DNA from: Reichenbachiella faecimaris
GTDB lineage: Bacteria; Bacteroidota; Bacteroidia; Cytophagales; Cyclobacteriaceae
Length of the DNA stretch: 64,000 nucleotides
Assembly: GCF_900176375.1 (NCBI RefSeq)
Contig: NZ_FWYF01000005.1
Location: forward strand, 62,001 to 126,000
Direction: 5' to 3'
Under the pieces are notes generated by a model. The model did no database searches. It saw nothing but the letters and a program-made list of their open reading frames with translations, and was not told where the DNA came from. The translations under genes were made by a program, and so were the position numbers. This document shows positions 51,869-62,328 of the stretch, piece by piece. The stretch's first letter is position 1, and the number at the start of each line of letters is the position of its first letter.

Positions 51869-52609
51869 CTAATCATTCCAGATTTTCCAAGAGGCTTCTG
51901 CTTGCCCTATAAGCATGGTATGTCCATTCTTAATTTTAGCTCCAGCATCTAGTCCCTCTTGGAGAAATGCTGTGATTGCTGGATTGTAAACCAGATCAAA
52001 TAGTAGATGCTGGTCAGATAATAGGTTGTAGGGGAGTAATGGCTTGGTGTCGACCTCTGGATAAGTACCCAGTGGAGTTGTGTTTATGATCAATTGATGC
52101 TTTTGAACCCAATCACCAGTATTTACTTCGTCGTAACTAATGCTAGCTTCTGAAGCCTTTCTGGATACGGACTGGAACGGGATGGCTAAATCTTTCAATG
52201 CTTTTTTAATGGCTTCTGATGCTCCTCCAGTACCTAGTACCAGCGCTTTTTTGTTTGACAAGTCCCAGCCCTCTTGCAACGAATTGATAAAACCCAAGTA
52301 ATCTGTATTGTATCCTTTGAGCCTACCGTCTTCCAAAACTTTGATGGTATTTACTGCGCCAATTTCAGCCGCATTATCATCCAATTCATCCAAGAAATCC
52401 ATCACCTCCTTTTTGTATGGAATGGTCACGTTGAGCCCAGCCAGTGTATCTGAATAATGATCTACCAGATTCTGAAATTCAGCTATGGCATCCAATTCAA
52501 ACAACTCATATTCACTATTTTGTATACCTTCTTTATTAAATTTTTCTGAAAAGTAATTTTTAGAAAAAGAGTGTTTCAGAGTCTTGCCGATAAGTCCAAA
52601 TTGTCTCAT
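51869..52609 (-). CDS. aroE: Shikimate dehydrogenase AroE
   Basis: 246 residues, the short form usual in Bacteroidota. Reduces dehydroshikimate with NADPH. The substrate site is GLIGKTLKHSFSKNYF (Ser-x-Ser at 14-16), catalytic Lys66 in NVTIPYKKEV and Asp103 in YNTDYLGF. The nucleotide loop is VLGTGGASEAIKKAL near 121-135. Overlaps the DUF368 stop by 4 bases, so the two are coupled. Confidence 0.97.
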   Translation of the reverse strand: MRQFGLIGKTLKHSFSKNYFSEKFNKEGIQNSEYELFELDAIAEFQNLVDHYSDTLAGLNVTIPYKKEVMDFLDELDDNAAEIGAVNTIKVLEDGRLKGYNTDYLGFINSLQEGWDLSNKKALVLGTGGASEAIKKALKDLAIPFQSVSRKASEASISYDEVNTGDWVQKHQLIINTTPLGTYPEVDTKPLLPYNLLSDQHLLFDLVYNPAITAFLQEGLDAGAKIKNGHTMLIGQAEASWKIWND

Positions 52610-53559
52610 GAGTCACTTTTTTGCCTGGCTTTTTTTATAGCGAAAGCGATTTTTTCCATAATGACAACCATCATAAAGCCGAGCGCCATGAAAAGAATGG
52701 CCTGAATGATCATAGGAGATTGACCAGTTTCAGTCATATAATCTGTTGGGAGCAGGTTTCTTTCAAAGATCGGGACTTGCTCGCCTTGTGAGTTGAACCG
52801 GAAAAGCTCAGCTTTTTTCCAAGGCCATATTTTATTGAGAGAACCAATCATAAACCCAGCCAATAAGGCAATGGCATAATTGTGGAATTTTTTTAGAAAC
52901 CAGGCAATCAACCTGGAAAAGGTGAAAAGCCCAATCACGCAGCCTGTGCCAAAAACAGCAATAGGTAGGATCTCAAAATTCTTTAAAATTGACATCACAT
53001 AGGCATATTTCCCTAAAATCAGCAAAATAAAACTTCCTGATATGCCTGGTAATATCATAGCGCAGATGGCTATGGCACCACAGATAAATACAAACCAAAG
53101 TTCATTTGGAGTGGTAGATGGAGTTACTATCGTAATTACGTAGGCTATGGCCACTCCAAAAAGACATGACAATACCGTGTAGATATTCCACTTAGAGATC
53201 TCTTTCGCTACTGAAATGGATGATATAATTATCAATCCAAAGAAAAAGGACCAAATCTGAATGGGGTGTTTGTCTAGCAGAAATGTAATGATCTTAGCCA
53301 GGGTGAGTGCGCTGAGCAAAATCCCAGTAACAAGCGGAAATAGGAATGCTCCGTTGATTTTGGACCAAAACTCCTTGATCTTAAATGAAAACAATAGCTT
53401 GAAAGCTTCTGCATCAAAGGAATTGATCGAATTCAGTAGCTCTTCATAAATTCCAGTAATAAAGGCAATGGTTCCTCCGGAAACTCCAGGCACCACATCA
53501 GCACTTCCCATGCCCATGCCTTTGAGAAACAGTAGGAAATAATCTTTAAATGTGCGCAT
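52606..53559 (-). CDS. DUF368 membrane protein
   Basis: 317 residues with eight or nine membrane helices. Family features: KGMGMGSADVVPGVSGGTIA near 14-33 and CAMILPGISGSFILLILGKY near 160-180, the twin PGxSG motifs of DUF368. Members of this family were recently linked to undecaprenyl-phosphate recycling (together with DedA proteins), so a flippase role is plausible. It is followed by aroE with a 4-base overlap. Confidence 0.95.
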   Translation of the reverse strand: MRTFKDYFLLFLKGMGMGSADVVPGVSGGTIAFITGIYEELLNSINSFDAEAFKLLFSFKIKEFWSKINGAFLFPLVTGILLSALTLAKIITFLLDKHPIQIWSFFFGLIIISSISVAKEISKWNIYTVLSCLFGVAIAYVITIVTPSTTPNELWFVFICGAIAICAMILPGISGSFILLILGKYAYVMSILKNFEILPIAVFGTGCVIGLFTFSRLIAWFLKKFHNYAIALLAGFMIGSLNKIWPWKKAELFRFNSQGEQVPIFERNLLPTDYMTETGQSPMIIQAILFMALGFMMVVIMEKIAFAIKKARQKSDS

Positions 53560-53576
53560 AAGGTGGTTTGGGTCGC

Positions 53577-54350
53577 TTATAGTTTCGCGTCACCGTTTAG
53601 AAAGTAGTCAAAAGTGTCACCTCTCAAGCCAAGTCTAAGTGTTTCTAGAGGGATTACTTCTGCAGGAGCTATATTTCCCAGGTTCACATTTGAACCCAGT
53701 AGCTTGATAAAGTACACCTGTTGGGATTTTTGTGGTGCTTCCCAGATGACTTTTTCCATTGGGATTTTGGTCAAAATTTCCTGAACAAGGCCAGATCTTA
53801 CTTCACCATCAGATCTAAACAAACCAACGTTCCCACCTTCGCGAGCTTCTCCAATTACTTTCCATGCACCAGCATCAAGCTCTTTTTGCATAAGTTCAAT
53901 CCACTGATAGGGCGGAATGATTTCAGCTGCATCCTTTGATCCTACTTCGGAAAGAACAGTAACTTCCTTGGCCAATGTGCTAATGTATTCGCATTTTTTG
54001 GAATGGTCGAGTGTGATAGAACCATCTGATACTTCTGCGTGTTGAATGTCATATTTTTCAAGCACTCTTCTATAGTCGTCAAATTGATCCCTAATGATAA
54101 AGGCTTCAAAAAGAGTGCCTCCTAAATAAACAGGAATCCCAACAGATTTATAAAAGTCTAATTTTTTTTGCAGGTTGTTAGTGGCATAGGAAGTAGCCCA
54201 ACCCAACTTTATGATGTCTATATAATCTCCACAGGTCTCAACCAAGTCTTCTGCCTGACGGACACTTAATCCTTTGTCCATCACCATCGTGAATCCTTTG
54301 TCACGTGGTTTTACCGTTCTTTCAGGTATATTCTTAAGGGTATAATTCAT
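53577..54350 (-). CDS. comA: Phosphosulfolactate synthase (ComA family)
   Basis: 257 residues, TIM-barrel of the ComA family that adds sulfite to phosphoenolpyruvate. Motifs: FTMVMDKGLSVRQAED near 20-35, IDIIKLGWATSYAT near 44-57, YLGGTLFEAFI, VEVSDGS-like HAEVSDGSI near 124-132, and WKVIGEAREGGNVGLF near 158-174 with the catalytic acidic residue. In archaea it starts coenzyme M synthesis. In Cytophagales it more likely feeds sulfolactate or cysteate for sulfonolipids; this is inference. Confidence 0.93.
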   Translation of the reverse strand: MNYTLKNIPERTVKPRDKGFTMVMDKGLSVRQAEDLVETCGDYIDIIKLGWATSYATNNLQKKLDFYKSVGIPVYLGGTLFEAFIIRDQFDDYRRVLEKYDIQHAEVSDGSITLDHSKKCEYISTLAKEVTVLSEVGSKDAAEIIPPYQWIELMQKELDAGAWKVIGEAREGGNVGLFRSDGEVRSGLVQEILTKIPMEKVIWEAPQKSQQVYFIKLLGSNVNLGNIAPAEVIPLETLRLGLRGDTFDYFLNGDAKL

Positions 54351-54466
54351 TCTAAGTATTCAATACGAAAATCTAGCTGGTCGATTTTTTCAACCTGCAA
54401 ATAAATTGATAATAGCCCTATTTGCAAAGGGTTTTGATGATTGATTTGGGGTAAGTGACGAATGTC

Positions 54467-55861
54467 TTATTTGTACTGCTGAATGATTTTGTACAGGGCC
54501 TTTTGAGTTTCCAATTTAGGAAAATGATCATATAGGATGGTGTGTCCATCATAGTTTAGAAACAACCCTTTTTCTAAATAGGTAAAAGCCAATTTGTAGT
54601 GGCCTTTTTCTATCAAATAAATAACGGCTTGGTAAAATAGTTCGGCTTCGTCTGGCAATTCCTCTAGGCCGTCATGAATGATATTCATTGCTTGTTCATG
54701 ATCACCTTGCTCATGATAAATGAAAGACCACTTTTTCCAAACATCCACATTTCCAGGATCCAATTGGCTTACTTCGTCGTAGGCATCTACACTTGATATC
54801 ACATTACCTACTTTGTATTCTGCCTCTGCCAAGGCCATCCAGTATTCGGCATTTTCTACACTCAATTTGAGTGCTTTATTAAAGAAATGAACCGCTTCAT
54901 ACCATTTGTTTTGATGTCCGAGACACACGCCTGTGCAGTACCAGGCCTCATCATAAAACTGATCGAGTTTAGTGGATTTTCTGTAGTATCTAATGGCTAA
55001 ATCATATTGCTCCATTTGTTCATACACAGATCCAATGCTGAAATAGATTTCTGGCGTAGGGCCTTCAAGTTCTAAAGTGGTTTTGAATGCGTTCAAACCT
55101 TGCTCATACTTCTTTAGCATCATGAGTGAATTGCCCATGTTGAAGTAGGCTGAACTATACTTTTCATCTATGGCTAGACAGTACTCGTACGCATTGATTG
55201 AGTCTTCGTATTTTTCTAGTTTGTTGTAGACGATACCCAAGTTGAACCAGGCGTATTCAGAGTAGGGGTCTTTATCTATAAATTCTTTGTAATAAGAAAT
55301 GCTGGTTTCCAATTCACCAGTTACGTCCAAGCAATAAGCCAGCTCATAGAGGGCATTTTCATTGTTTAGATTTTCTTCCAATGATTTTTTGAAGAAAGTA
55401 ATGGCTTCTTTGTAATCCCCTCTGTTCTGATAGGCCAATCCAATACTATAAAAAATTTCATCTTTGTCTTCAGATGATTCCAAAGCTTTTTCAAAACTGG
55501 TTAAAGCTTCATCAATGTCACCGTTCAGGATTTGAATATTACCCTTAATGAGAAATATATCTGAGTCTCCAGGGTGTAAATTGCCTGCCTTTTCCAGTAT
55601 GTTTATGGCTATGCCATATTCTTGCAAATTAGAATAGGTTTGAGCCTTGAGTACCATAAATTCAACCGCAAAAGGATACTGCTCGATGGCCGAGTTGATA
55701 GCTTTAAGTGCTTTACGGTGTTTGTTTTGGTCTATGTAATTTTGGATGATAGATTCATATTCATCCGACGTAAAATAAAAGGCCTCTTTATTTTCCCGAA
55801 ACGACTCATACTTTTTTAAAAGCTCCTTCTCCTCGTTTCGTTTCTTAAAATTCTCCTCCAT
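54467..55861 (-). CDS. Tetratricopeptide-repeat protein
   Basis: From ATG 55861 the product is 464 residues (an in-frame ATG at 55909 would add 16 poorly supported residues). After a charged N terminus there are about ten consecutive TPR units: YGIAINILEKAGNLHPGDSD, DEALTSFEKALESSEDKDEI, KEAITFFKKSLEENLNNENA, ETSISYYKEFIDKDPYSEYA and so on, ending near residue 455. No signal peptide or enzymatic domain, so it is a cytoplasmic scaffold. TATCTTTA (minus strand, plus-strand 55877-55884) may be its promoter element. Confidence 0.9.
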   Translation of the reverse strand: MEENFKKRNEEKELLKKYESFRENKEAFYFTSDEYESIIQNYIDQNKHRKALKAINSAIEQYPFAVEFMVLKAQTYSNLQEYGIAINILEKAGNLHPGDSDIFLIKGNIQILNGDIDEALTSFEKALESSEDKDEIFYSIGLAYQNRGDYKEAITFFKKSLEENLNNENALYELAYCLDVTGELETSISYYKEFIDKDPYSEYAWFNLGIVYNKLEKYEDSINAYEYCLAIDEKYSSAYFNMGNSLMMLKKYEQGLNAFKTTLELEGPTPEIYFSIGSVYEQMEQYDLAIRYYRKSTKLDQFYDEAWYCTGVCLGHQNKWYEAVHFFNKALKLSVENAEYWMALAEAEYKVGNVISSVDAYDEVSQLDPGNVDVWKKWSFIYHEQGDHEQAMNIIHDGLEELPDEAELFYQAVIYLIEKGHYKLAFTYLEKGLFLNYDGHTILYDHFPKLETQKALYKIIQQYK

Positions 55862-56169
55862 TGTCCAATAGCATTTGGTTGTAAAGATACTGAATGCTTC
55901 ATCTGTCACACCAATATCATTAATGAAATATACTAATTATGATTTAACTAAAGAGTCGTTAAGTTTGATTTTTGTTTGGCCAATGTAAGCTATAAGGCTA
56001 GGGAATTATTAATATAATAGAATTTATAGATTTGATTATCAGTTAGATATCTAATAGTAGATGCATTTATTAATCAATGTATATTTTTCTTGTGGCTATC
56101 GACTGATTTGAATATTGAGTATTTAAACCTGATATTATTTATTAAAACTTAGCAAGTGAAGAAGCACTT

Positions 56170-57063
56170 ATGACTGATTATTTTGAATTGTTTTGGCAGG
56201 CCACTACGGGCTATTTCAACTGGTTTGTGGGGCAGATCACTTTTAGTACTAGTGACGGACTCTGGGGTAATTACTTTTATTTTTTGATGATAATCTCACT
56301 CACTTTTTTTGGATTGGAGCTCATCAACCCATGGAGAAAGGAGCAGCCGAAATTCAGACAAGACTTTTGGCTGGATGCTTTCTATATGTTTTTCAATTTC
56401 TTCCTTTTTTCTATTGTTGCATTTGCAGGGCTGTCACATTTGGCCGTAGAGATGCTGAATGATTTTTTGGCGTTGATTGGTATCGCCAACCTGATGGCTA
56501 TTCAGGTGGGGAACCTTCCAGCATGGGTTCAGCTTTTATTACTTTTTGTAGTTAAGGATTTTATCGAGTGGACGATTCATAGGCTACTGCACTGGTCACC
56601 TTGGTTGTGGGAGTTTCATAAGGTACATCATAGTGTAAAGCAAATGGGATTTGCAGCTCACTTGAGGTATCATTGGATGGAAAATGTGGTGTATAAGTCT
56701 CTCGAATATATCCCGCTGGCATTGATTGGTTTCAGTCTTTCTGATTTCTTTTTGGTTCATGCTGTTGCCATCGCAATTGGGCACTGGAACCATGCCAATT
56801 TCAACGTCAATATTGGCCCGCTCAAATACATTTTCAACAATCCAGCCATGCACATTTGGCACCATGCCAAGGACTTGCCAGGTGATAGAAAATTTGGAGT
56901 CAATTTTGGATTGTCCCTAAGTGTCTGGGACTACCTATTCGGAACCAATTACATCCCTAAAGACGGGAAGGATATTGAGTTGGGATTTCCGAATGATGAG
57001 AATTTCCCGTCTGATTTTGTTCGCCAAAATTTGAAAGGCTTTGGTATAAAAAAAGAGAACTGA
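56170..57063 (+). CDS. Sterol desaturase/fatty acid hydroxylase family protein
   Basis: 297 residues with four or five membrane helices and the di-iron histidine clusters: HRLLH at 137-141, HKVHH at 150-154, and HIWHH at 228-232. A single His in AIGHWNHANF (about 203-208) completes the set. It should hydroxylate or desaturate a lipid in the inner membrane. Preceded by a 260-base gap in which I see no gene. Confidence 0.93.
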   Translation: MTDYFELFWQATTGYFNWFVGQITFSTSDGLWGNYFYFLMIISLTFFGLELINPWRKEQPKFRQDFWLDAFYMFFNFFLFSIVAFAGLSHLAVEMLNDFLALIGIANLMAIQVGNLPAWVQLLLLFVVKDFIEWTIHRLLHWSPWLWEFHKVHHSVKQMGFAAHLRYHWMENVVYKSLEYIPLALIGFSLSDFFLVHAVAIAIGHWNHANFNVNIGPLKYIFNNPAMHIWHHAKDLPGDRKFGVNFGLSLSVWDYLFGTNYIPKDGKDIELGFPNDENFPSDFVRQNLKGFGIKKEN

Positions 57064-57102
57064 TCAATCAATTCTCTTCTGCGCCTTTTTTTTTAAAATT
57101 TT

Positions 57103-57498
57103 TTAAAACGGTAAGTCATCCGCTTCGCCACTATTATCAGCATTGAGCCATTCAGGTTCTGTAAGATTCGAGCTGGATTCGTCAGATTGACCTGGCGCAG
57201 GAGCTACACTTACATCATTAGCTGCACTGATTCTCCATGCTTGCAAGGAATTAAAATAAACAACCTCCCCCTTTGGGTTAGTCCATTTCCGGCCCTTAAG
57301 GTTAAAAGCAACATTTAATTCTTGGCCAATATTGAAGCCATCTAGTTGCTCACATTTATCTTGGATCAATTCGAACTTGATGAACTCTGGATACTGCGGA
57401 TTTTCAGCATATTCGACAACAAATTCTCTTTTTTTAAAGCCACTGGCACCGAAGGATGCAGTCTCATATTTTTCTAGCAATTTTGCTTTGATTTCCAT
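57103..57498 (-). CDS. DUF3127 protein with an SSB-like C-terminal tip
   Basis: 131 residues. The N-terminal DUF3127 OB-fold-like domain (about 1-95) has FKKREFVVEYAEN and WTNPKGEVVYFNSLQAWRIS. A flexible Ser/Ala/Pro-rich linker leads to an acidic tail that ends GEADDLPF. That ending matches the conserved tip of single-strand DNA-binding protein (D-D-D-I/L-P-F), by which SSB recruits repair and replication proteins. The protein may thus bind DNA and share SSB partners. The tail match is seen; the function is inference. Confidence 0.9.
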   Translation of the reverse strand: MEIKAKLLEKYETASFGASGFKKREFVVEYAENPQYPEFIKFELIQDKCEQLDGFNIGQELNVAFNLKGRKWTNPKGEVVYFNSLQAWRISAANDVSVAPAPGQSDESSSNLTEPEWLNADNSGEADDLPF

Positions 57499-57590
57499 GG
57501 TGTATATTTTCTAAATGAACGGGGCACAAAGATGTGAATTCAAAAGGGAAACTTCAATGATGTACTGAAAATTTTGAAGTCAAGATTGGA

Positions 57591-58127
57591 TCAATCATAA
57601 GACATTCTCTCATTTTCAGCTGTTCGTTTTACTACTTGCTGAAAAATCATTTCCTCATCAAAAACATATACTGAATCTTTAGAAATGGCTCGATAGCTTG
57701 TAGGGGAGTCAGTGGGAACATATTTGGACAAATAATCCAATTCAATGTCCTTTGTTTTTTCTTGAAGAGCCATAATCAAATCCAATGGCGCTGATGCCAA
57801 AATTTCTTCCGCATAATATTTGTATCTCTTTTCTATCACCTGGCCATCTTTGAAAAAGATAATAGTTTCTAATCCTTCTAAAGCTGTAATGTCTACACCC
57901 TGTCTTAGAAAGGTAATAGCGAATTGTTCTTGCATATTTACCTTGTAAAAATTGAATCTGAATTCTTGCAAGCTCATCTTTTCGATTTCATCGCCCAACG
58001 AGACCTTTACTGGATCAGGCAGACTCTCGTAGTTGATTTGAGTCATACCATCTGTTTCTTGTGCAAACGAACTGTTGAGTATAGAAACGAATAATAAGAG
58101 TAAGAAAAGGGACACCTTGATTTTCAT
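57591..58127 (-). CDS. Secreted protein of unknown function
   Basis: 178 residues with a signal peptide (1 to about 22, ending SFA). The rest is charged alpha/beta, with INYESLPDPVKVSLGDEIEK at the start, similar in style to small Bacteroidota periplasmic proteins of the PepSY/DUF2874 kind, but I cannot assign it. The gene stands alone, with 158 bases upstream that show no clear feature. Confidence 0.7.
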   Translation of the reverse strand: MKIKVSLFLLLLFVSILNSSFAQETDGMTQINYESLPDPVKVSLGDEIEKMSLQEFRFNFYKVNMQEQFAITFLRQGVDITALEGLETIIFFKDGQVIEKRYKYYAEEILASAPLDLIMALQEKTKDIELDYLSKYVPTDSPTSYRAISKDSVYVFDEEMIFQQVVKRTAENERMSYD

Positions 58128-58285
58128 TGTATTGTATTTGAATCTGATTAATAATAGAACCAGTAGGTTGACTTAAATACAGGTGGGATAGGATAGGTGT
58201 GGAATTCTGATCCTAAGATATCATACAATATTGAAATTACAATTCATTAGGCATCCAAAGATCAAATAAATAGACAGAGGTATGT

Positions 58286-59629
58286 CTAACGATTGGGTTT
58301 AAGTGGACTGGGACAGGTTTCTTCGTATGGGAAATTGTGGCCCACGTAATCCTGCCATTCCTCTGGAGTCATATTTCGGGTGATATATTTACATAGTCTG
58401 TCAGCCATCCACTCAAAATCTAAATTGAAAATTCTAATGGTTTTGTCTTTCGAACCAGTAATAATTTTTTCACCAGATTGATCAAAGCAAGCAGTCATTA
58501 CCCAGTCGTTGTGATCATCAAGGACTATGGGGAATTTCTTGGAATCAAATATGTCCCAAACTCTAACTGTTCCGTCTCGACTGGCTGTCAGTATTCTTTC
58601 GTTATCAGGACTGAAGTCAATGGCTGTAATGGCAGACTGATGACCTGAAATGATTCGTACGATTCTTTTTTCTTCTAGGTGCCAAATGATGGCGTCTCCC
58701 TTTTCTCTACCAATGGCTAGCAGTTTGTGATCTGCACTCACGGCGAGCACGTTGACGGCGAAAGTCTCAGGTATGTCTAAATATGAATTTTCAAACCTTT
58801 CGTTCCATACCTGAACCACCCCTTTGATTGTGCCAGCATAGATTTCGCTTTTTTCAACATCTACAGCAAGTGCTCTGACCTCATATTCTGTTTTTCCTTT
58901 GACAGAGTCCAGTTCATAGCCTTTAATTTTGATATGGCCTTGTTTGTTTACCGTCAGGTAATTCAGCTCATTAGGTAGAAAAATGGCAGCTTGAGCATTT
59001 TCTGTGTCTTGACTCACGTGTGAGAATTTGACTTCATTTTTGTTTAGATTTTGGTCTTGCGTACTGATGATTAGGACTCCATTTTCTTTGGTCAATGCCA
59101 GGAGCCATTGTCCGTCTGAACTTAGGTCAATTGAGCGATAGAGGTATCGATCTCTAAACAACAGTATGGGCTGCTGGTCAATTTTAGTTTCATCCCACTT
59201 TAAAATTTTACCATCAGAAGAGGCAGAGTAAAAAATATTTGATTCGGTACCATATACAATGGAGGTGACCATTTCATCGTGCTCAAGAATGTGATTGTAG
59301 AAGGTATTTTCAGCACTATCATATTCGTAATACTTGTTGGCATCGTACAATGCTGAATAAACATTGAGGTGGGAGATGAATTTACTGGCACTATTTTTTA
59401 TCCAGAAATTATAGGCTTGTCTGGCGGTCAAAGATTTTCGATCCTTGAAATACAGTGGCGTAAGAATCGAGCGCTGAGACATGGACTGAATGAGTTCAGT
59501 GGTCTCAAGAGAAACAACCAATTCGTTTAGAGAATCGATTTTTAGCTGCAATTGCCTCTCGTTATCAGGTTGTGCAATGGCTACTAAAAAAATGAATTGA
59601 GTCAAGAGTAAGGTTAAAGTAAATTTCAT
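58286..59629 (-). CDS. Secreted seven-blade WD40 protein
   Basis: 447 residues. Signal peptide (1-19, ending AIA), a coiled-coil-like stretch (about 25-60) and the segment SLTARQAYNFW, then seven WD40 blades from about residue 125 to 415 (for example GHQSAITAIDFSPDNERILT, then DGTVRVWDI; NDWVMTACFDQSGEKIITGS, then DKTIRIFNL). The C terminus (YITRNMTPEEWQDYVGHNFP, then YEETCP) resembles the tail often found after WD40 repeats in large STAND-type proteins. Likely a periplasmic scaffold; partner unknown. Confidence 0.9.
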   Translation of the reverse strand: MKFTLTLLLTQFIFLVAIAQPDNERQLQLKIDSLNELVVSLETTELIQSMSQRSILTPLYFKDRKSLTARQAYNFWIKNSASKFISHLNVYSALYDANKYYEYDSAENTFYNHILEHDEMVTSIVYGTESNIFYSASSDGKILKWDETKIDQQPILLFRDRYLYRSIDLSSDGQWLLALTKENGVLIISTQDQNLNKNEVKFSHVSQDTENAQAAIFLPNELNYLTVNKQGHIKIKGYELDSVKGKTEYEVRALAVDVEKSEIYAGTIKGVVQVWNERFENSYLDIPETFAVNVLAVSADHKLLAIGREKGDAIIWHLEEKRIVRIISGHQSAITAIDFSPDNERILTASRDGTVRVWDIFDSKKFPIVLDDHNDWVMTACFDQSGEKIITGSKDKTIRIFNLDFEWMADRLCKYITRNMTPEEWQDYVGHNFPYEETCPSPLKPNR

Positions 59630-59687
59630 AGTTAAAGATATGAAATTAATAACGTGATTCAGTTTGATTTATTCCAGGTCTGGGTAA

Positions 59688-59722
59688 TAAAAAAGCCATT
59701 CCAATTTATCGGAATGGCTTTC
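59688..59722 (-). terminator. Intrinsic terminator of groES-groEL
   Basis: On the minus strand AAAGCCATTCC and GGAATGGCTTT (plus-strand 59692-59702 and 59711-59721) form an 11-bp stem with an 8-nt loop followed by Ts. It lies 38 bases after the groEL stop. Confidence 0.9.
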
Positions 59723-59759
59723 ATATAGGCTAAATAATCTTTCGATTATGGTTTCATGA

Positions 59760-61403
<1,644 letters not shown>

Positions 61404-61436
61404 TTAATATTCTAAATGAAAATTGTTTATTGAAAA

Positions 61437-61715
61437 TTAGAGCGTTCCGAATACGTCAGAGTTGCGCATGATAAGGTACTCAGTACCATCTAAAGACAAC
61501 TCAGTACCAGAGTATTTGCCGTAAAGCACTTTGTCTCCAACCTTTACAGTCACTGGCTTATCAGTAGTGCCTTCGCCAACAGCAACAACTACTCCTTCTT
61601 GAGGTTTTTCTTTGGCAGTGTCAGGAATGATAATACCGGAAGCTGTTTTTTCTTCTGCAGCAGCAGGTTCAACCAAAATTCTATCTTCGTTTGGTTTAAA
61701 GCTTACTTTTGACAT
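61437..61715 (-). CDS. groES: Co-chaperonin GroES
   Basis: 92 residues from ATG 61715 ([20 protein letters not shown]). A longer in-frame reading from 61814 would add 33 residues never seen in GroES and is rejected. The mobile loop is [20 protein letters not shown], with the usual IIIPD, and the family ending [13 protein letters not shown] and [12 protein letters not shown] follows. No CIRCE operator is visible upstream; a sigma-54-like site lies at 61767-61786. Confidence 0.97.
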   Translation of the reverse strand: MSKVSFKPNEDRILVEPAAAEEKTASGIIIPDTAKEKPQEGVVVAVGEGTTDKPVTVKVGDKVLYGKYSGTELSLDGTEYLIMRNSDVFGTL

Positions 61716-61766
61716 GTTCTTATATATTTTATTTGATTCTATAAATAAAGAAATTTCTGTCTGCCT

Positions 61767-61786
61767 ATTAGCATTTCTTATGCCAA
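61767..61786 (-). promoter_or_regulatory. Possible sigma-54 (-24/-12) promoter of groES-groEL
   Basis: The minus strand reads TTGGCATAAGAAATGCTAAT. TGGCA and TGCT have the exact GG-to-GC spacing of the sigma-54 consensus TGGCACGNNNNTTGCW, with mismatches only at less conserved positions. A start site about 12 bases downstream would leave a 45-base leader. No activator-binding site was identified. Confidence 0.35.
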
Positions 61787-61885
61787 TCCAAAGACCTGTC
61801 AAAAAGTCGGTCAAACTTGCAGGAAAGATGACAGGAGTAAGGTAGAGGGTAAGTTTTTCTGACAGGATTGCACTTGCTGTAGCCC

Positions 61886-61922
61886 ATAAAAAAAGTCCTG
61901 AACATTTCTGATCAGGACTTCA
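61886..61922 (-). terminator. Intrinsic terminator of secG
   Basis: On the minus strand AAGTCCTGA and TCAGGACTT (plus-strand 61912-61920 and 61893-61901) form a 9-bp perfect stem with a 10-nt loop, followed by seven Ts (plus-strand A-run 61888-61894), 25 bases past the secG stop. Confidence 0.9.
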
Positions 61923-61944
61923 ATATTTTTAAAGTAATTCGAGA

Positions 61945-62328
61945 TTACTCTTCGTTGTCAGTATCTGCTGCCTCAACTTCTAGCACTTCATCAAGCACCT
62001 CGGCATCGCCTTCCTCTGCACCTAAATCAAGGTTAGGAGCGATTGTTTTATCCTGAGCGCTTTCGATGTTAGGACTTGCAAATTCATCTCCGGCTCTAGA
62101 CTGGGTGATTAAAAATTTAGTAGAAAGCGTCAAGCCGATCAAAGCAATAGCCAATCCCCAAGTCAATTTTTCTAGCAAGTCACCAGTTTTTTTAACACCC
62201 ATAAGCTGAGAAGTACCTGATCCACCAAACTGGCTAGTCAATCCACCACCCTTTGAGTTTTGAGCCAATACGACCAATACAAGCACTACAGCTACAAAAA
62301 CAATTAATACAACAATCGTAGTAAACAT
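61945..62328 (-). CDS. secG: Preprotein translocase subunit SecG
   Basis: 127 residues. Two membrane helices (about 3-22 and 55-72) with the conserved loop LAQNSKGGGLTSQFGGSGTS and MGVKKTGDLLEKLTW, typical of SecG. The C-terminal 50 residues form a very acidic, mostly disordered tail (LGAEEGDAEVLDEVLEVEAA), as seen in other Bacteroidota SecG proteins. Acts with SecYE in the inner membrane. Confidence 0.95.
   Translation of the reverse strand: MFTTIVVLIVFVAVVLVLVVLAQNSKGGGLTSQFGGSGTSQLMGVKKTGDLLEKLTWGLAIALIGLTLSTKFLITQSRAGDEFASPNIESAQDKTIAPNLDLGAEEGDAEVLDEVLEVEAADTDNEE

Noticed and set aside
61716-61860. CIRCE operator (TTAGCACTC-n9-GAGTGCTAA) upstream of groES
   Set aside because: Looked for on both strands; no such inverted repeat is present.
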